Shown here in pieces: positions 1 through 6,164 of a stretch of 8,362 nucleotides of DNA. The position numbers and the translations under genes are program-made. The notes beneath the pieces are model-generated. The model was not told the origin of the DNA and ran no database searches. It saw only the letters and a list, made by a program, of their open reading frames with translations. Origin of the DNA: DATFEN01 sp035691285 (GTDB taxonomy: Bacteria > Acidobacteriota > Vicinamibacteria > Fen-336); NCBI GenBank assembly GCA_035691285.1, contig DASSJI010000105.1, positions 1 through 8,362 on the forward strand. The letters run 5' to 3'. Numbering within the stretch: position 1 is the first letter of the stretch; every line of letters begins with the position of its first letter.

Positions 1-370
1 TGCCCGAGCGCACGGCGACCCAGGCCGTGAGGGCCGCCAGGACCAGGAGCGCCCTCGCGCCCGGGCCGAACTGCGGCCAGCGATAGGAAAGCAGGAGCAG
101 CACGGCTCCCGCGATGCCGAGCGCGATGGGGAAGTGCACGATCTTGTTGTGGAGGTGATGGCTGAGCGCGTCGCGGGCATCGATCTCGAGGGGCGCCGGC
201 GCGGGGCGGCTCTCCTCGGTGGCCGGAGGCGGCTCCACCGCCGGCTGCGCAGCGCTGGTTGGCGGAGGCGAAGGCGTGTGGCTCTCGTGACCGAGCGCGG
301 AGGCGGTCGCAAGCGCGACGAACGCAAGGCCCGCGGCGTTCGAAGCTCGGATTCTCACGCCCAGAAGCAT
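1..370 (-). CDS. DUF2231-like membrane protein, N-terminal part (cut by window edge)
   Basis: The visible 123 residues start at an ATG (368-370) and run off the left edge. Residues 1-27 look like a signal peptide or signal anchor (a hydrophobic run ending near ASALG). A Pro/Ala-rich linker follows at about 33-62. Then comes a His-rich stretch (HHLHNKIVHFPIALG, 71-85) leading into a membrane segment (about 79-95), with a second at about 104-121. The H-x-K-I-V-H-F-P-I-A-L motif is characteristic of the DUF2231 family of small multi-helix membrane proteins, whose function is unknown and which are often found near haem or metal proteins. A GTG four codons downstream is an alternative start. No Shine-Dalgarno sequence is visible. 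The gene is divergent from the transketolase. The family call rests on this one motif plus topology, and the C-terminal half is not visible. Confidence 0.7.
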   Translation of the reverse strand, partial: MLLGVRIRASNAAGLAFVALATASALGHESHTPSPPPTSAAQPAVEPPPATEESRPAPAPLEIDARDALSHHLHNKIVHFPIALGIAGAVLLLLSYRWPQFGPGARALLVLAALTAWVAVRSG

Positions 371-407
371 AGCCGCGTCGAGCCGGCATGTCTCGGCCGA
401 GGCCCTT

Positions 408-422
408 GCCCGCGCCGCGGGC
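408..422. other. Hairpin-forming inverted repeat in the divergent intergenic region
   Basis: GCCCGC-GCC-GCGGGC forms a perfect 6-bp stem with a 3-nt loop between the two divergent starts (370 and 445). A 10-bp perfect palindrome, CTCGGCCGAG, lies just beside it at 392-401. Either could be an operator, but GC-rich DNA makes such palindromes by chance, so this is only noted. No convincing -35/-10 pair was found. TACGCT at 430-435 is a weak -10 candidate for the transketolase. Confidence 0.2.
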
Positions 423-444
423 CTTGGATTACGCTGCCGCTCCC

Positions 445-2274
445 GTGAGCGAGAACCGCGACTCCCTGCTGAAGGGCGTGGCCCGCAGGCTGCGCCGCCA
501 CTCCCTCGAGATGACGGCCGAGGCCGGCTCCGGCCACCCCACGACGTGCATGTCCTGCGCCGAGATCATGGCGGTGCTGTTCTTCGAGGAGATGCGCTGG
601 GATCCACGGGACCCGAGCGGCCGGGACGCCGACGTGTTCGTCCTCTCGAAGGGCCACGCCGCGCCGATCCTGTGGGCCGCGCTCAAGGAGGCCGGCGCGA
701 TCACAGACGACCTGCTCACGCTGCGCCGCTTCACGAGCCCCCTGGAGGGCCATCCCACGCCGAACTCGCCCTGGGTGCGCGTGGCCACCGGCTCCCTGGG
801 CCAGGGGCTCTCTGCGGCCGCCGGCATGGCGTGGGCGCGCCGGGCGGACCGCGCCCCGGGCCGGGTCTACTGCCTGCTGGGCGACGGCGAGGTCGCCGAG
901 GGCGCGGTGTGGGAGGCGGCGGCCTTCGCCTCGTTCAATCGCCTGTCGAACCTGTGCGCGGTCGTGGACGTGAACCGGCTCGGCCAGAGCGGCCCCACGA
1001 TGCACGAGCACGACACCCAGGTCTACGAAGAACGCTTCCGCGCCTTCGGCTTCGACGCCGTGGTGGTCGACGGGCACGAGGTCGGGGCGCTGCGCGGCGC
1101 GCTGGCCCGCGCCCGGGCGGTGACGGAGCGCCCGCAGGCCGTCATCGCGAAGACCCTGAAGGGCAAGGGCGTCTCGTTCCTCGAGGACAGGGACGGCTGG
1201 CACGGCAAGCCGGTCAAGAAGGGCGAGGAGCTGCAGAGGGCACTGGCGGAGCTGGGCGACGCCGGGAACGGCTTCCGCGTGGAGACGCGCCGCTACGGCG
1301 CGCGCCGGGATCCGGCCCCGGGGGAGATCCGCCTCGAGCCCGCCTACTCGAAGGGCCAGGAGGTGGCGACCCGCGAGGCCTACGGCGCCGCCCTCGCGAA
1401 GCTCGCGAGAGCCTGCCGCCGTGTCGTGGCGATCGACGGCGACACCAAGAACTCCACCTTCAGCGAGAAGCTCAAGGACGCAGCCCCCGAGCAGTTCGCC
1501 GAGGGCTACATCGCCGAGCAGAACATGGTCGGCGCCGCTCTCGGCATGGCGACCGAGGGAAAGATCCCGTTCGCCTCCACCTTCGCGTGCTTCCTGACCC
1601 GCGCCTACGACTTCATACGCATGGCCGCCTATTCCCGGCCCGGGCACCTCGTGCTGTGCGGCAGCCACGCGGGCGTCTCGATCGGCGAGGACGGACCGTC
1701 CCAGATGGCCCTCGAGGACCTCGCCATGATGCGCGCCGTCCTGGGCACGACCGTCCTCTATCCGAGCGACGGCGTGTCGGGCGAGCGCGTCGTCGAGACC
1801 GCGGCTAGTACGCCCGGCCTCGTCTACATCCGCACCACGCGCCCGAAGACGAAGGTGCTCTACGACAACGGCGAGCCCTTCCCGGTCGGCGGCTCCAAGA
1901 CGTTGCGTTCGTCGACGAAAGACTCCGTCACGGTGGTCGCGGCGGGCATCACGCTCCACGAGGCGCTCCTCGCCGCCGACCGCCTGGCCGGCGAGGGCGT
2001 CGCCGTCAGGGTCATCGACCTCTACTCGGTGAAGCCCGTGGACGAGGCCGCGCTGCGCAAGGCCGCGGCCGAGACGCGCGGCATCGTCACGGTCGAGGAC
2101 CACAGCGTGTGCGGCGGCATCGGCGAGGCCGTGGCCGCGGCCCTCGGCGGCCGCGGCCGGATCGAGATGCTCGGCATCCGCGAGCAGCCGCGGTCCGGAA
2201 AGCCCGCCGAGCTGATGCAGGCCTACGGCATCGACGCCGAGGCGATCGTGGCGGCGGCCAGGCGGCTCGCATGA
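445..2274 (+). CDS. tkt: Transketolase, animal-type (ThDP-dependent)
   Basis: Transketolase moves a two-carbon ketol unit between sugar phosphates in the cytoplasmic non-oxidative pentose phosphate pathway. The protein has 609 residues from the GTG at 445. An in-frame ATG at 388 would add 19 low-complexity residues, and neither start has a good ribosome site. I prefer 445 because its N-terminus lines up with vertebrate transketolase. Visible marks: GSGHPT with H31, SKGHAAPILW with H71, ThDP/Mg motif GDGE (146-149) with N177, WHGKP with H253, catalytic Glu358 in AEQNM, GVSIGEDGPSQMALED (410-425), and PRSGKPAEL near the end (582-590). The length (about 610, against about 660 for E. coli TktA) and wording such as GDTKNSTFSEKLK and GEDGPSQMALEDLAMMR match human TKT (623 residues) more closely than TktA. 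The stop overlaps the next start (ATGA), so the two are probably translationally coupled. Identification is secure; the start is not. Confidence 0.95.
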   Translation: MSENRDSLLKGVARRLRRHSLEMTAEAGSGHPTTCMSCAEIMAVLFFEEMRWDPRDPSGRDADVFVLSKGHAAPILWAALKEAGAITDDLLTLRRFTSPLEGHPTPNSPWVRVATGSLGQGLSAAAGMAWARRADRAPGRVYCLLGDGEVAEGAVWEAAAFASFNRLSNLCAVVDVNRLGQSGPTMHEHDTQVYEERFRAFGFDAVVVDGHEVGALRGALARARAVTERPQAVIAKTLKGKGVSFLEDRDGWHGKPVKKGEELQRALAELGDAGNGFRVETRRYGARRDPAPGEIRLEPAYSKGQEVATREAYGAALAKLARACRRVVAIDGDTKNSTFSEKLKDAAPEQFAEGYIAEQNMVGAALGMATEGKIPFASTFACFLTRAYDFIRMAAYSRPGHLVLCGSHAGVSIGEDGPSQMALEDLAMMRAVLGTTVLYPSDGVSGERVVETAASTPGLVYIRTTRPKTKVLYDNGEPFPVGGSKTLRSSTKDSVTVVAAGITLHEALLAADRLAGEGVAVRVIDLYSVKPVDEAALRKAAAETRGIVTVEDHSVCGGIGEAVAAALGGRGRIEMLGIREQPRSGKPAELMQAYGIDAEAIVAAARRLA

Positions 2275-3527
2275 GAGGCGTGCGCGCCGCGCTTCTCGCC
2301 CTCGCGTTCGGCTCGACGCCGGCCTCGGCCCAGGCCCCGGATCCCGCGCTCCTCGAGAAGGCCAGGGCGCTGCTCCGGAGCGCTCCCCTGATCGATACCC
2401 ACAACGACCTGCCCTCGATGCTGCTGGAGCAGCACAACGGCGACCTGTCGAGGGTCGATCTCGGCCAGGCCCAGCCGCGGCTCTGCGCCGACGTGCCGCG
2501 GCTGCGGGAGGGCGGCGTGGGCGCCCAGTACTGGTCCGTCTACACGGCGTCGGCCACGATGGCGGCCGGCACGGCGCTCCACGAGGCGCTCCGGGAGTTC
2601 GACGTGGCGCTGCGGGCCGTGCGCAGCCGGCCCGAGCTGGAGCTGGCCCGGAGCGCGGACGACGTCGAGCGGATCCATCGCGCGGGGCGGATCGCCTCGC
2701 TCCTCGGCGTCGAGGGCGGGCACATGATCGAGAACTCCCCGGCCGCGCTGCGGGTCTTCCACGAGCTGGGCGCGCGCTACATGACGCTGACGCACTGGGA
2801 CAACGTGGACTGGGCGGACTCCGCCACCGACCGCGCCGACCACGACGGCCTCACCGAGTTCGGCGAGCGCATCGTCCGCGAGATGAACCGCGTGGGCATG
2901 TTCGTCGACATCTCCCACGTCAGCCCCGACACGATGCGCGACGCGCTCCGGGTGAGCCGCGCGCCGGTGATCGCTTCGCACTCCAACGCCCTCGCCCTCT
3001 GCCCGCACCCGCGGAACATCCCCGACGACGTGCTGCGCCTCGTGGCGCGAAACGGCGGCGTCGTCCACGTGAACTTCATCCGCTCCTTCGTCTCGCGGGC
3101 GAGCCTCGCATGGGACGCGCAGAAGAAGTCGGCCGAGGAGGAGCTGCGCGCGCGCCTCGACGACGAGGAGGCGATCCGCAAGGGGACCAAGGACTGGGAG
3201 GAGAGCCATCCCCAGCCCAAGGCCTCCATCTCCGAGGTCGCGGACCATGTCGATCACATCCGGAAGGTGGCGGGGATCGACCACATAGGCATCGGCGCCG
3301 ACTTCTACGACGAGGGGGCGTCGTCGATGGCGGCCGGTCTCGAGAACGTGACGCGCTACCCGTACCTGTTCGCCGAGCTCCTGCGCCGCGGCTACTCGGA
3401 CGAGGACGTCCTCAAGATCGCAGGGAGGAACCACCTGCGCGCGATGCGGCAGATGGAGAGGGTGGCTGCGGAGCTGCAGAAGAGCCAGCCTCCGCTCGCC
3501 CGGGAAGGGGCAGCCAAGGCGAACTGA
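2271..3527 (+). CDS. Secreted membrane dipeptidase homologue (peptidase M19, renal dipeptidase family)
   Basis: A 418-residue zinc-dependent dipeptidase expected to hydrolyse dipeptides, possibly including D-residue or modified ones, outside the cytoplasm. The start at 2271 overlaps the transketolase stop by ATGA and yields a clean Sec signal peptide (residues 1-20, ASA|QA cleavage site). The open frame extends further upstream but only inside the transketolase gene. Family marks in order: IDTHNDLP with zinc ligands H44 and D46, GVEGGH with bridging E148, LTHWDN with H175, DISHVS with H216, ASHSNA with H237, the substrate-site R248 in HPRNIPDD, and GIGADF with catalytic-site D344. All expected metal ligands are present. 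The D344 motif reads GADFYDEG instead of the usual GSDFDG, a small local change. A charged helical insert lies at about 280-315. There is no C-terminal membrane anchor, so it is probably periplasmic. Substrate cannot be deduced. Confidence 0.93.
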   Translation: MRGVRAALLALAFGSTPASAQAPDPALLEKARALLRSAPLIDTHNDLPSMLLEQHNGDLSRVDLGQAQPRLCADVPRLREGGVGAQYWSVYTASATMAAGTALHEALREFDVALRAVRSRPELELARSADDVERIHRAGRIASLLGVEGGHMIENSPAALRVFHELGARYMTLTHWDNVDWADSATDRADHDGLTEFGERIVREMNRVGMFVDISHVSPDTMRDALRVSRAPVIASHSNALALCPHPRNIPDDVLRLVARNGGVVHVNFIRSFVSRASLAWDAQKKSAEEELRARLDDEEAIRKGTKDWEESHPQPKASISEVADHVDHIRKVAGIDHIGIGADFYDEGASSMAAGLENVTRYPYLFAELLRRGYSDEDVLKIAGRNHLRAMRQMERVAAELQKSQPPLAREGAAKAN

Positions 3528-3529
3528 CG

Positions 3530-3539
3530 GAGCGCGCTC
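3530..3539. other. Perfect palindrome between convergent genes
   Basis: GAGCGCGCTC lies in the 11-bp gap between the dipeptidase stop (3527) and the globin stop (3539), touching the latter. The two genes therefore converge almost end to end. It has no U-tract and no loop, so it is not a classic intrinsic terminator. No other terminator is visible for either transcript. Confidence 0.25.
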
Positions 3540-3997
3540 TACCTGCCCGCCACCACGATGTCGGGCCTGGTCGTCGCCACGATGTCGACGAGCTCCTGCT
3601 GCTCCGCCGCTGGCACGCCGAACCGGGTGAGTGTGGCCGTGAAATCAGCGACCATGGCGTCCCATTCCTTCTCCGAGATGTTGAGCGTCGCGTGGGCCTC
3701 CTTCATCGAGCGCCCGACGTACTGGCACGGACCGCCGGTGACCTGGCAGACCTGCGCCGTGAGGTGGAACTTCAGCCCGGGGAGCCGCTCGGGCTTGCGT
3801 GCCGCAGCGATCGCCGGGTTCGCGTTCAGCGTCGGGTTGACGCGGAGCCTCTCGATGAACGCGTCCACGACGGCCGCGATGTTGTAAGCGCCGCCGAGCC
3901 GGTCGTAGAGTGGCTTGGCGGCTCCCTGGGCGGCCGCAGGAGACGCCGCGAGCACTCCAAACAGGGTCGCCGTGGCGACGACGGAACCTCGTGTCAT
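3539..3997 (-). CDS. Secreted group 1 truncated haemoglobin (TrHbN-like)
   Basis: A 152-residue protein: Sec signal peptide at 1-24 (AAA|Q region), then a truncated globin fold from LYDRLGG (30-36) to the C-terminus. Truncated globins bind haem and handle O2 or NO. The proximal F8 histidine is H102 in GRSMKEAHATLNIS, a strong family signature, followed by the G/H-helix pattern ADFTATLTRFGVPAAEQQEL. The usual B10 tyrosine of TrHbN (FY in the B helix) appears as F47-I48, so the canonical distal hydrogen-bond donor seems absent. Cys84 and Cys91 flank the TGG turn (VCQVTGGPC) and could form a disulfide after export. The ATG at 3997 is fixed by an excellent ribosome site 7 nt upstream; the open frame continues upstream to 4246 but overlaps the methyltransferase and is a shadow. 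Only 2 nt separate this start from the methyltransferase stop, so it is the last gene of the operon. Ligand and role are inferred. Confidence 0.88.
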   Translation of the reverse strand: MTRGSVVATATLFGVLAASPAAAQGAAKPLYDRLGGAYNIAAVVDAFIERLRVNPTLNANPAIAAARKPERLPGLKFHLTAQVCQVTGGPCQYVGRSMKEAHATLNISEKEWDAMVADFTATLTRFGVPAAEQQELVDIVATTRPDIVVAGR

Positions 3998-3999
3998 CT

Positions 4000-4809
4000 T
4001 CAATCCTCCTTCGGAGACGAAAAGGCCGGCCTGCGAGCCGTGATGGCGACGGCGGAGGCGATCTCCGCGTGGCGATGCGACGGGATCGCTTTGCGCAGGA
4101 AGTCCAGGAACTGCGGCGCGAAGAGCGGATAGCGCTCGAGGTCCTCGAGTCCGCAGCCTCGCCGCTCGAGGACCGCGATCCCCTCGAAGCCCACGTTGAA
4201 GAACTTCTTCAGAAGCACTGGCTCCGCCAGTGTGCCCGCCAGTCAACCGGCGAGCGCCGCGGGACTCTTGAGGACGTCCTCGGGCAGCGCCTCGTCGAGG
4301 ACGAGGTCGGCGATCGCCAGCCGGCCGCCCGGACGCAGCACGCGAAACGCTTCGGCCAGTACGCGGCTCTTGCGGGTCGACAGGTTCAGGACCCCGTTCG
4401 AGACGACCACGTCCACCGAGGCGTCGGGGAGCGGGATCTTCTCGATGAGGCCTTCCAGGACCTGCACGTTGGCGAGGCCCATCTCCGAGGCGTGGCGGCG
4501 CGCCCGTTCGACCATCTCGGGCGTCATGTCGAGGCCCACGACCCTGCCCGTCGGACCCACTGCGAGCGCCGCGAGCAGCGTGTCGATCCCCGCCCCGCAG
4601 CCGAGGTCGAGAACGGCCTCGCCGGGCTGGAGCAGAGCATGGCGGAGCGGATGTCCCACGCCCAGGGCCAGCTCGACGGCGCCCCGAGGCAGGCGGGCGA
4701 GCTCGTCGGGTTCGTAGTAGGCCTCCGCGACGGCGGCCGCCTCGGAGCGGACACGCGCGTAGGCTTCCCGGATGATCGACCGTGCCGCGTCGTCGGAGAA
4801 GTAGGCCAC
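4000..4809 (-). CDS. ArsM-like SAM methyltransferase, probable selenoprotein (in-frame TGA at codon 189)
   Basis: Read through the TGA at 4243-4245, this gives 269 residues with selenocysteine at 189. A plain reading stops after 188. It is a class I methyltransferase of the arsenite methyltransferase (ArsM) superfamily: motif I DLGCGAGID (68-76), acidic GLDMTPEMV (92-100), SNGVLNLS (137-144), FRVLRPGGRLAIADLVLDE (155-173). ArsM relatives continue here with an AG-C-x-AG motif; this gene has Ala-Gly-TGA-Leu-Ala-Gly. After it come 80 in-frame codons of typical C-terminal domain, including VGFEGIAVLERR, LEDLERYPLF and ending IASAVAITARRP. A SECIS-like hairpin follows the TGA. The other two arsenic-binding cysteines of ArsM are replaced: LGCGNP reads LGVGHP (V51) and SNCV reads SNGV (G139). 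Arsenite is therefore not an assured substrate; Cys219 could partner residue 189. The GTG start at 4809 is the earliest possible, as an in-frame TAG lies three codons upstream. Alternative: a nonsense mutation or sequencing error. Confidence 0.8.
4005..4011 (-). promoter_or_regulatory. Shine-Dalgarno site of the truncated haemoglobin
   Basis: On the minus strand AAGGAGG lies 7 nt before the ATG at 3997 and within the last codons of the upstream methyltransferase. It decides the globin start in favour of the signal-peptide-bearing form. It is the best ribosome site in the window, implying efficient translation. Confidence 0.85.
4210..4238 (-). promoter_or_regulatory. Candidate bacterial SECIS element
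   Basis: In the mRNA just after the UGA, CACUGGC-GGA-GCCAGUG forms a perfect 7-bp stem (4216-4232) with loop GGA at 4223-4225. There are 17 nt between UGA and loop. Below the stem is a 2x2 internal loop and then four weaker pairs (5 and 33 nt after the UGA mark the outer pair; two are G-U). Published bacterial SECIS criteria ask for a short stem, a small apical loop with G among its first two bases, and roughly 16-37 nt from UGA to loop. All are met. No bulged U as in E. coli fdhF is seen. The folding was done by eye. Confidence 0.65.
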
Positions 4810-4834
4810 TCGCGCTGCTAGCGCCGCCGAGCGA

Positions 4835-5911
4835 TCACGGACGCACCTCGTAGAAGGAGTTCAACGGATTGCCGAAGTCCTTGACCGTGAAGCGCGTGAA
4901 GCCGGCCGCGGCCGTCATGCGCCGTGCCACGGGTTCGGGAAACCCGAGGGTGCCCAGGCCCGCGCCGCCGGCCGCGGACGTTCCGCAGCCGAGGCAGTCC
5001 AGGACCGAGAAGCCGTAGAGCAGGCCCGCGAGGGGCTGCTCGTAGTTCTTCTCGGGCGTGGGCCGGCCGTTGATGTCGACGATGAGCCAGGTGCCGTCCG
5101 GCCGCATCGCTGCGCGAATGGCGCGCATCGCGGCCGCGGGGTCCGTCATGTCGTGCAGGCAATCCCAGGTCAGGACGAAGTCGATCGACGCGTCCGGCTC
5201 GAGGTCCTCCGCCCGGGCGTGATGAAAGCGGACGTTCTCGAGGCCCGAGGCCGCGAGGTGGGCGCGGGCGGCGCGAATGGCCAGCTCGGAGCCGTCGTAG
5301 CCGTGGAAGGTCGACCGTGGGAACGCCTTCGCCATCTCGAGCAGGGCCTTGCCCGAGCCGCATCCCACGTCGGCGGCCTTCGCTCCCGCGTCGAGCCGCG
5401 TCGTCACGCCCTCGAGCCCGGGCAGGATCACCGGGACAAGATTGGCCCGCATCCAGGGGCTGCTGAAGCGGCTCTCAGCGACGGCATGGTCCCTGCCGAG
5501 CTGGTTGTAAGCGGTCCCGCGGCCGGTCCGGAAGGAGTCGTGGAGCCGCTCCCATCCCTGGAAGAGGGAGAAGATCAGGGCGAATCCTCCCGATACGAAC
5601 GCCGGGTCGGCTTCTTCTGCGAGTACGGCAGCCTGCTCCGGCGTAAGCGCGAAGCGACCGTTACCCGAGTGGCTCACCAACCGCGCGGCGGCTTGAGCGT
5701 GCAGCCACTCACGAACCCACCGCTCATGGAGGCCCAATCTCGCCGCCAGCTCGCCGCTGGTGACGGGACCCGCCTCGCGCAACGCCCGGTAGAGCCCGAG
5801 CTGGTCTCCCAGGCAGACCAGGGCGGAGACGGCCGCCCCCGTCAGATAGCCGAGGGCTCGGTCGCCGACGGCCTCGAGCTCTTTCGGGTCCCGCCCACCG
5901 GTCGTCTCCAT
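4835..5911 (-). CDS. Winged-helix/SAM-dependent methyltransferase of the Rv2258c type
   Basis: 358 residues from the ATG at 5911, which has a GAGGTG ribosome site 9 nt upstream; a GTG at 5923 would add four residues. The N-terminal part (about 28-105) is a winged-helix-like domain (TSGELAARLGLHERWVREWLHA), as in dimeric small-molecule methyltransferases. The C-terminal part is a class I methyltransferase fold: motif I DVGCGSGKALL (181-191), GYDGSELAI (204-212), TWDCLHDM (248-255), and a tail with LLYGFSVLDCL, GLGTLGFPEP and NPLNSFYEVRP typical of the Rv2258c group. It carries a local Cys cluster, D-C-L-G-C-G (305-310). The substrate is unknown for this group. It lies 13 nt after the anti-sigma stop and 25 nt before the ArsM-like gene, so the two methyltransferases are probably co-transcribed and may act on related compounds. 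It could be mistaken for a transcription factor because of its winged helix. Confidence 0.88.
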   Translation of the reverse strand: METTGGRDPKELEAVGDRALGYLTGAAVSALVCLGDQLGLYRALREAGPVTSGELAARLGLHERWVREWLHAQAAARLVSHSGNGRFALTPEQAAVLAEEADPAFVSGGFALIFSLFQGWERLHDSFRTGRGTAYNQLGRDHAVAESRFSSPWMRANLVPVILPGLEGVTTRLDAGAKAADVGCGSGKALLEMAKAFPRSTFHGYDGSELAIRAARAHLAASGLENVRFHHARAEDLEPDASIDFVLTWDCLHDMTDPAAAMRAIRAAMRPDGTWLIVDINGRPTPEKNYEQPLAGLLYGFSVLDCLGCGTSAAGGAGLGTLGFPEPVARRMTAAAGFTRFTVKDFGNPLNSFYEVRP

Positions 5912-5924
5912 GTCGCCCGCCACC

Positions 5925-6164
5925 TCAGCCTCGGATGGCCCTACGGATCCTGTCGGCGACGCCCTCCGGAAGCGGCGACGCGTCGAGTCGCGTCTTCGCG
6001 AAGGCGTCCAGGCTCCGGCTGAAGTCCAGGCGATCGCAGCAATCCAGGCAGGTCTCGAGGTGCGCCTCCAGGGCGTCCAGCGAGTCCCCGGCCAGCGCGC
6101 GGTCCAGGTAGGCGAAGAACTCCCGGACGGCCTCCTCGCAGCTCAGGCGCTTCACTTCTGCCAT
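5925..6164 (-). CDS. Zinc-finger anti-sigma factor (ZAS/zf-HC2 type)
   Basis: 79 residues from the ATG at 6162-6164. The ZAS motif is clear: H35-x3-C39-x2-C42, with Cys9 in LSCEEAV at the usual upstream position, and a helix after it (DRLDFSRSLDAF). Cys43 follows directly. Proteins of this kind clamp their partner ECF sigma factor, and several release it when the zinc-binding thiols are oxidised. There is no membrane segment, so it is soluble and cytoplasmic, resembling RsrA-type anti-sigmas. Its start overlaps the sigma gene by 13 nt, a normal arrangement for equimolar production. The open frame extends upstream to 6551 but only within the sigma gene. Redox sensing is inferred from the motif and not shown. 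Confidence 0.88.
   Translation of the reverse strand: MAEVKRLSCEEAVREFFAYLDRALAGDSLDALEAHLETCLDCCDRLDFSRSLDAFAKTRLDASPLPEGVADRIRRAIRG

Noticed and set aside
355..2103. Very long open frame (582 codons) antisense to the transketolase
   Set aside because: It is composed of Arg/Gly/Ala/Val-rich sequence with no recognisable motif and lies opposite a gene with complete catalytic motifs. Long antisense frames are expected in GC-rich DNA.
2223..3434. 403-codon frame antisense to the dipeptidase
   Set aside because: Shadow of the real gene; no motifs, and the plus strand has every M19 metal ligand.
3530..3539. GAGCGCGCTC palindrome as a bidirectional terminator
   Set aside because: No loop and no flanking T/A tract, so it lacks the form of an intrinsic terminator.
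4000..4218. Separate 72-residue gene starting at GTG 4218
   Set aside because: It has no ribosome site and its sequence is the C-terminal domain of the ArsM-like methyltransferase.
3998..4246. N-terminal extension of the globin frame up to 4246
   Set aside because: It overlaps the methyltransferase, is Arg-rich, and would bury a clear signal peptide and a perfect ribosome site at 4005-4011.
4216..4250. Frameshift or pseudogene in the ArsM-like methyltransferase
   Set aside because: The downstream part is in the same frame as the upstream part (4245 and 4218 differ by 27), so no frameshift is needed. The stop is TGA at a conserved Cys position with a hairpin after it, and the downstream sequence shows no decay. 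A point nonsense mutation cannot be fully excluded.
3910..4821. Plus-strand frame across the ArsM-like methyltransferase
   Set aside because: No recognisable motif and opposite the real gene. Its continuity across the TGA position is a consequence of GC bias.
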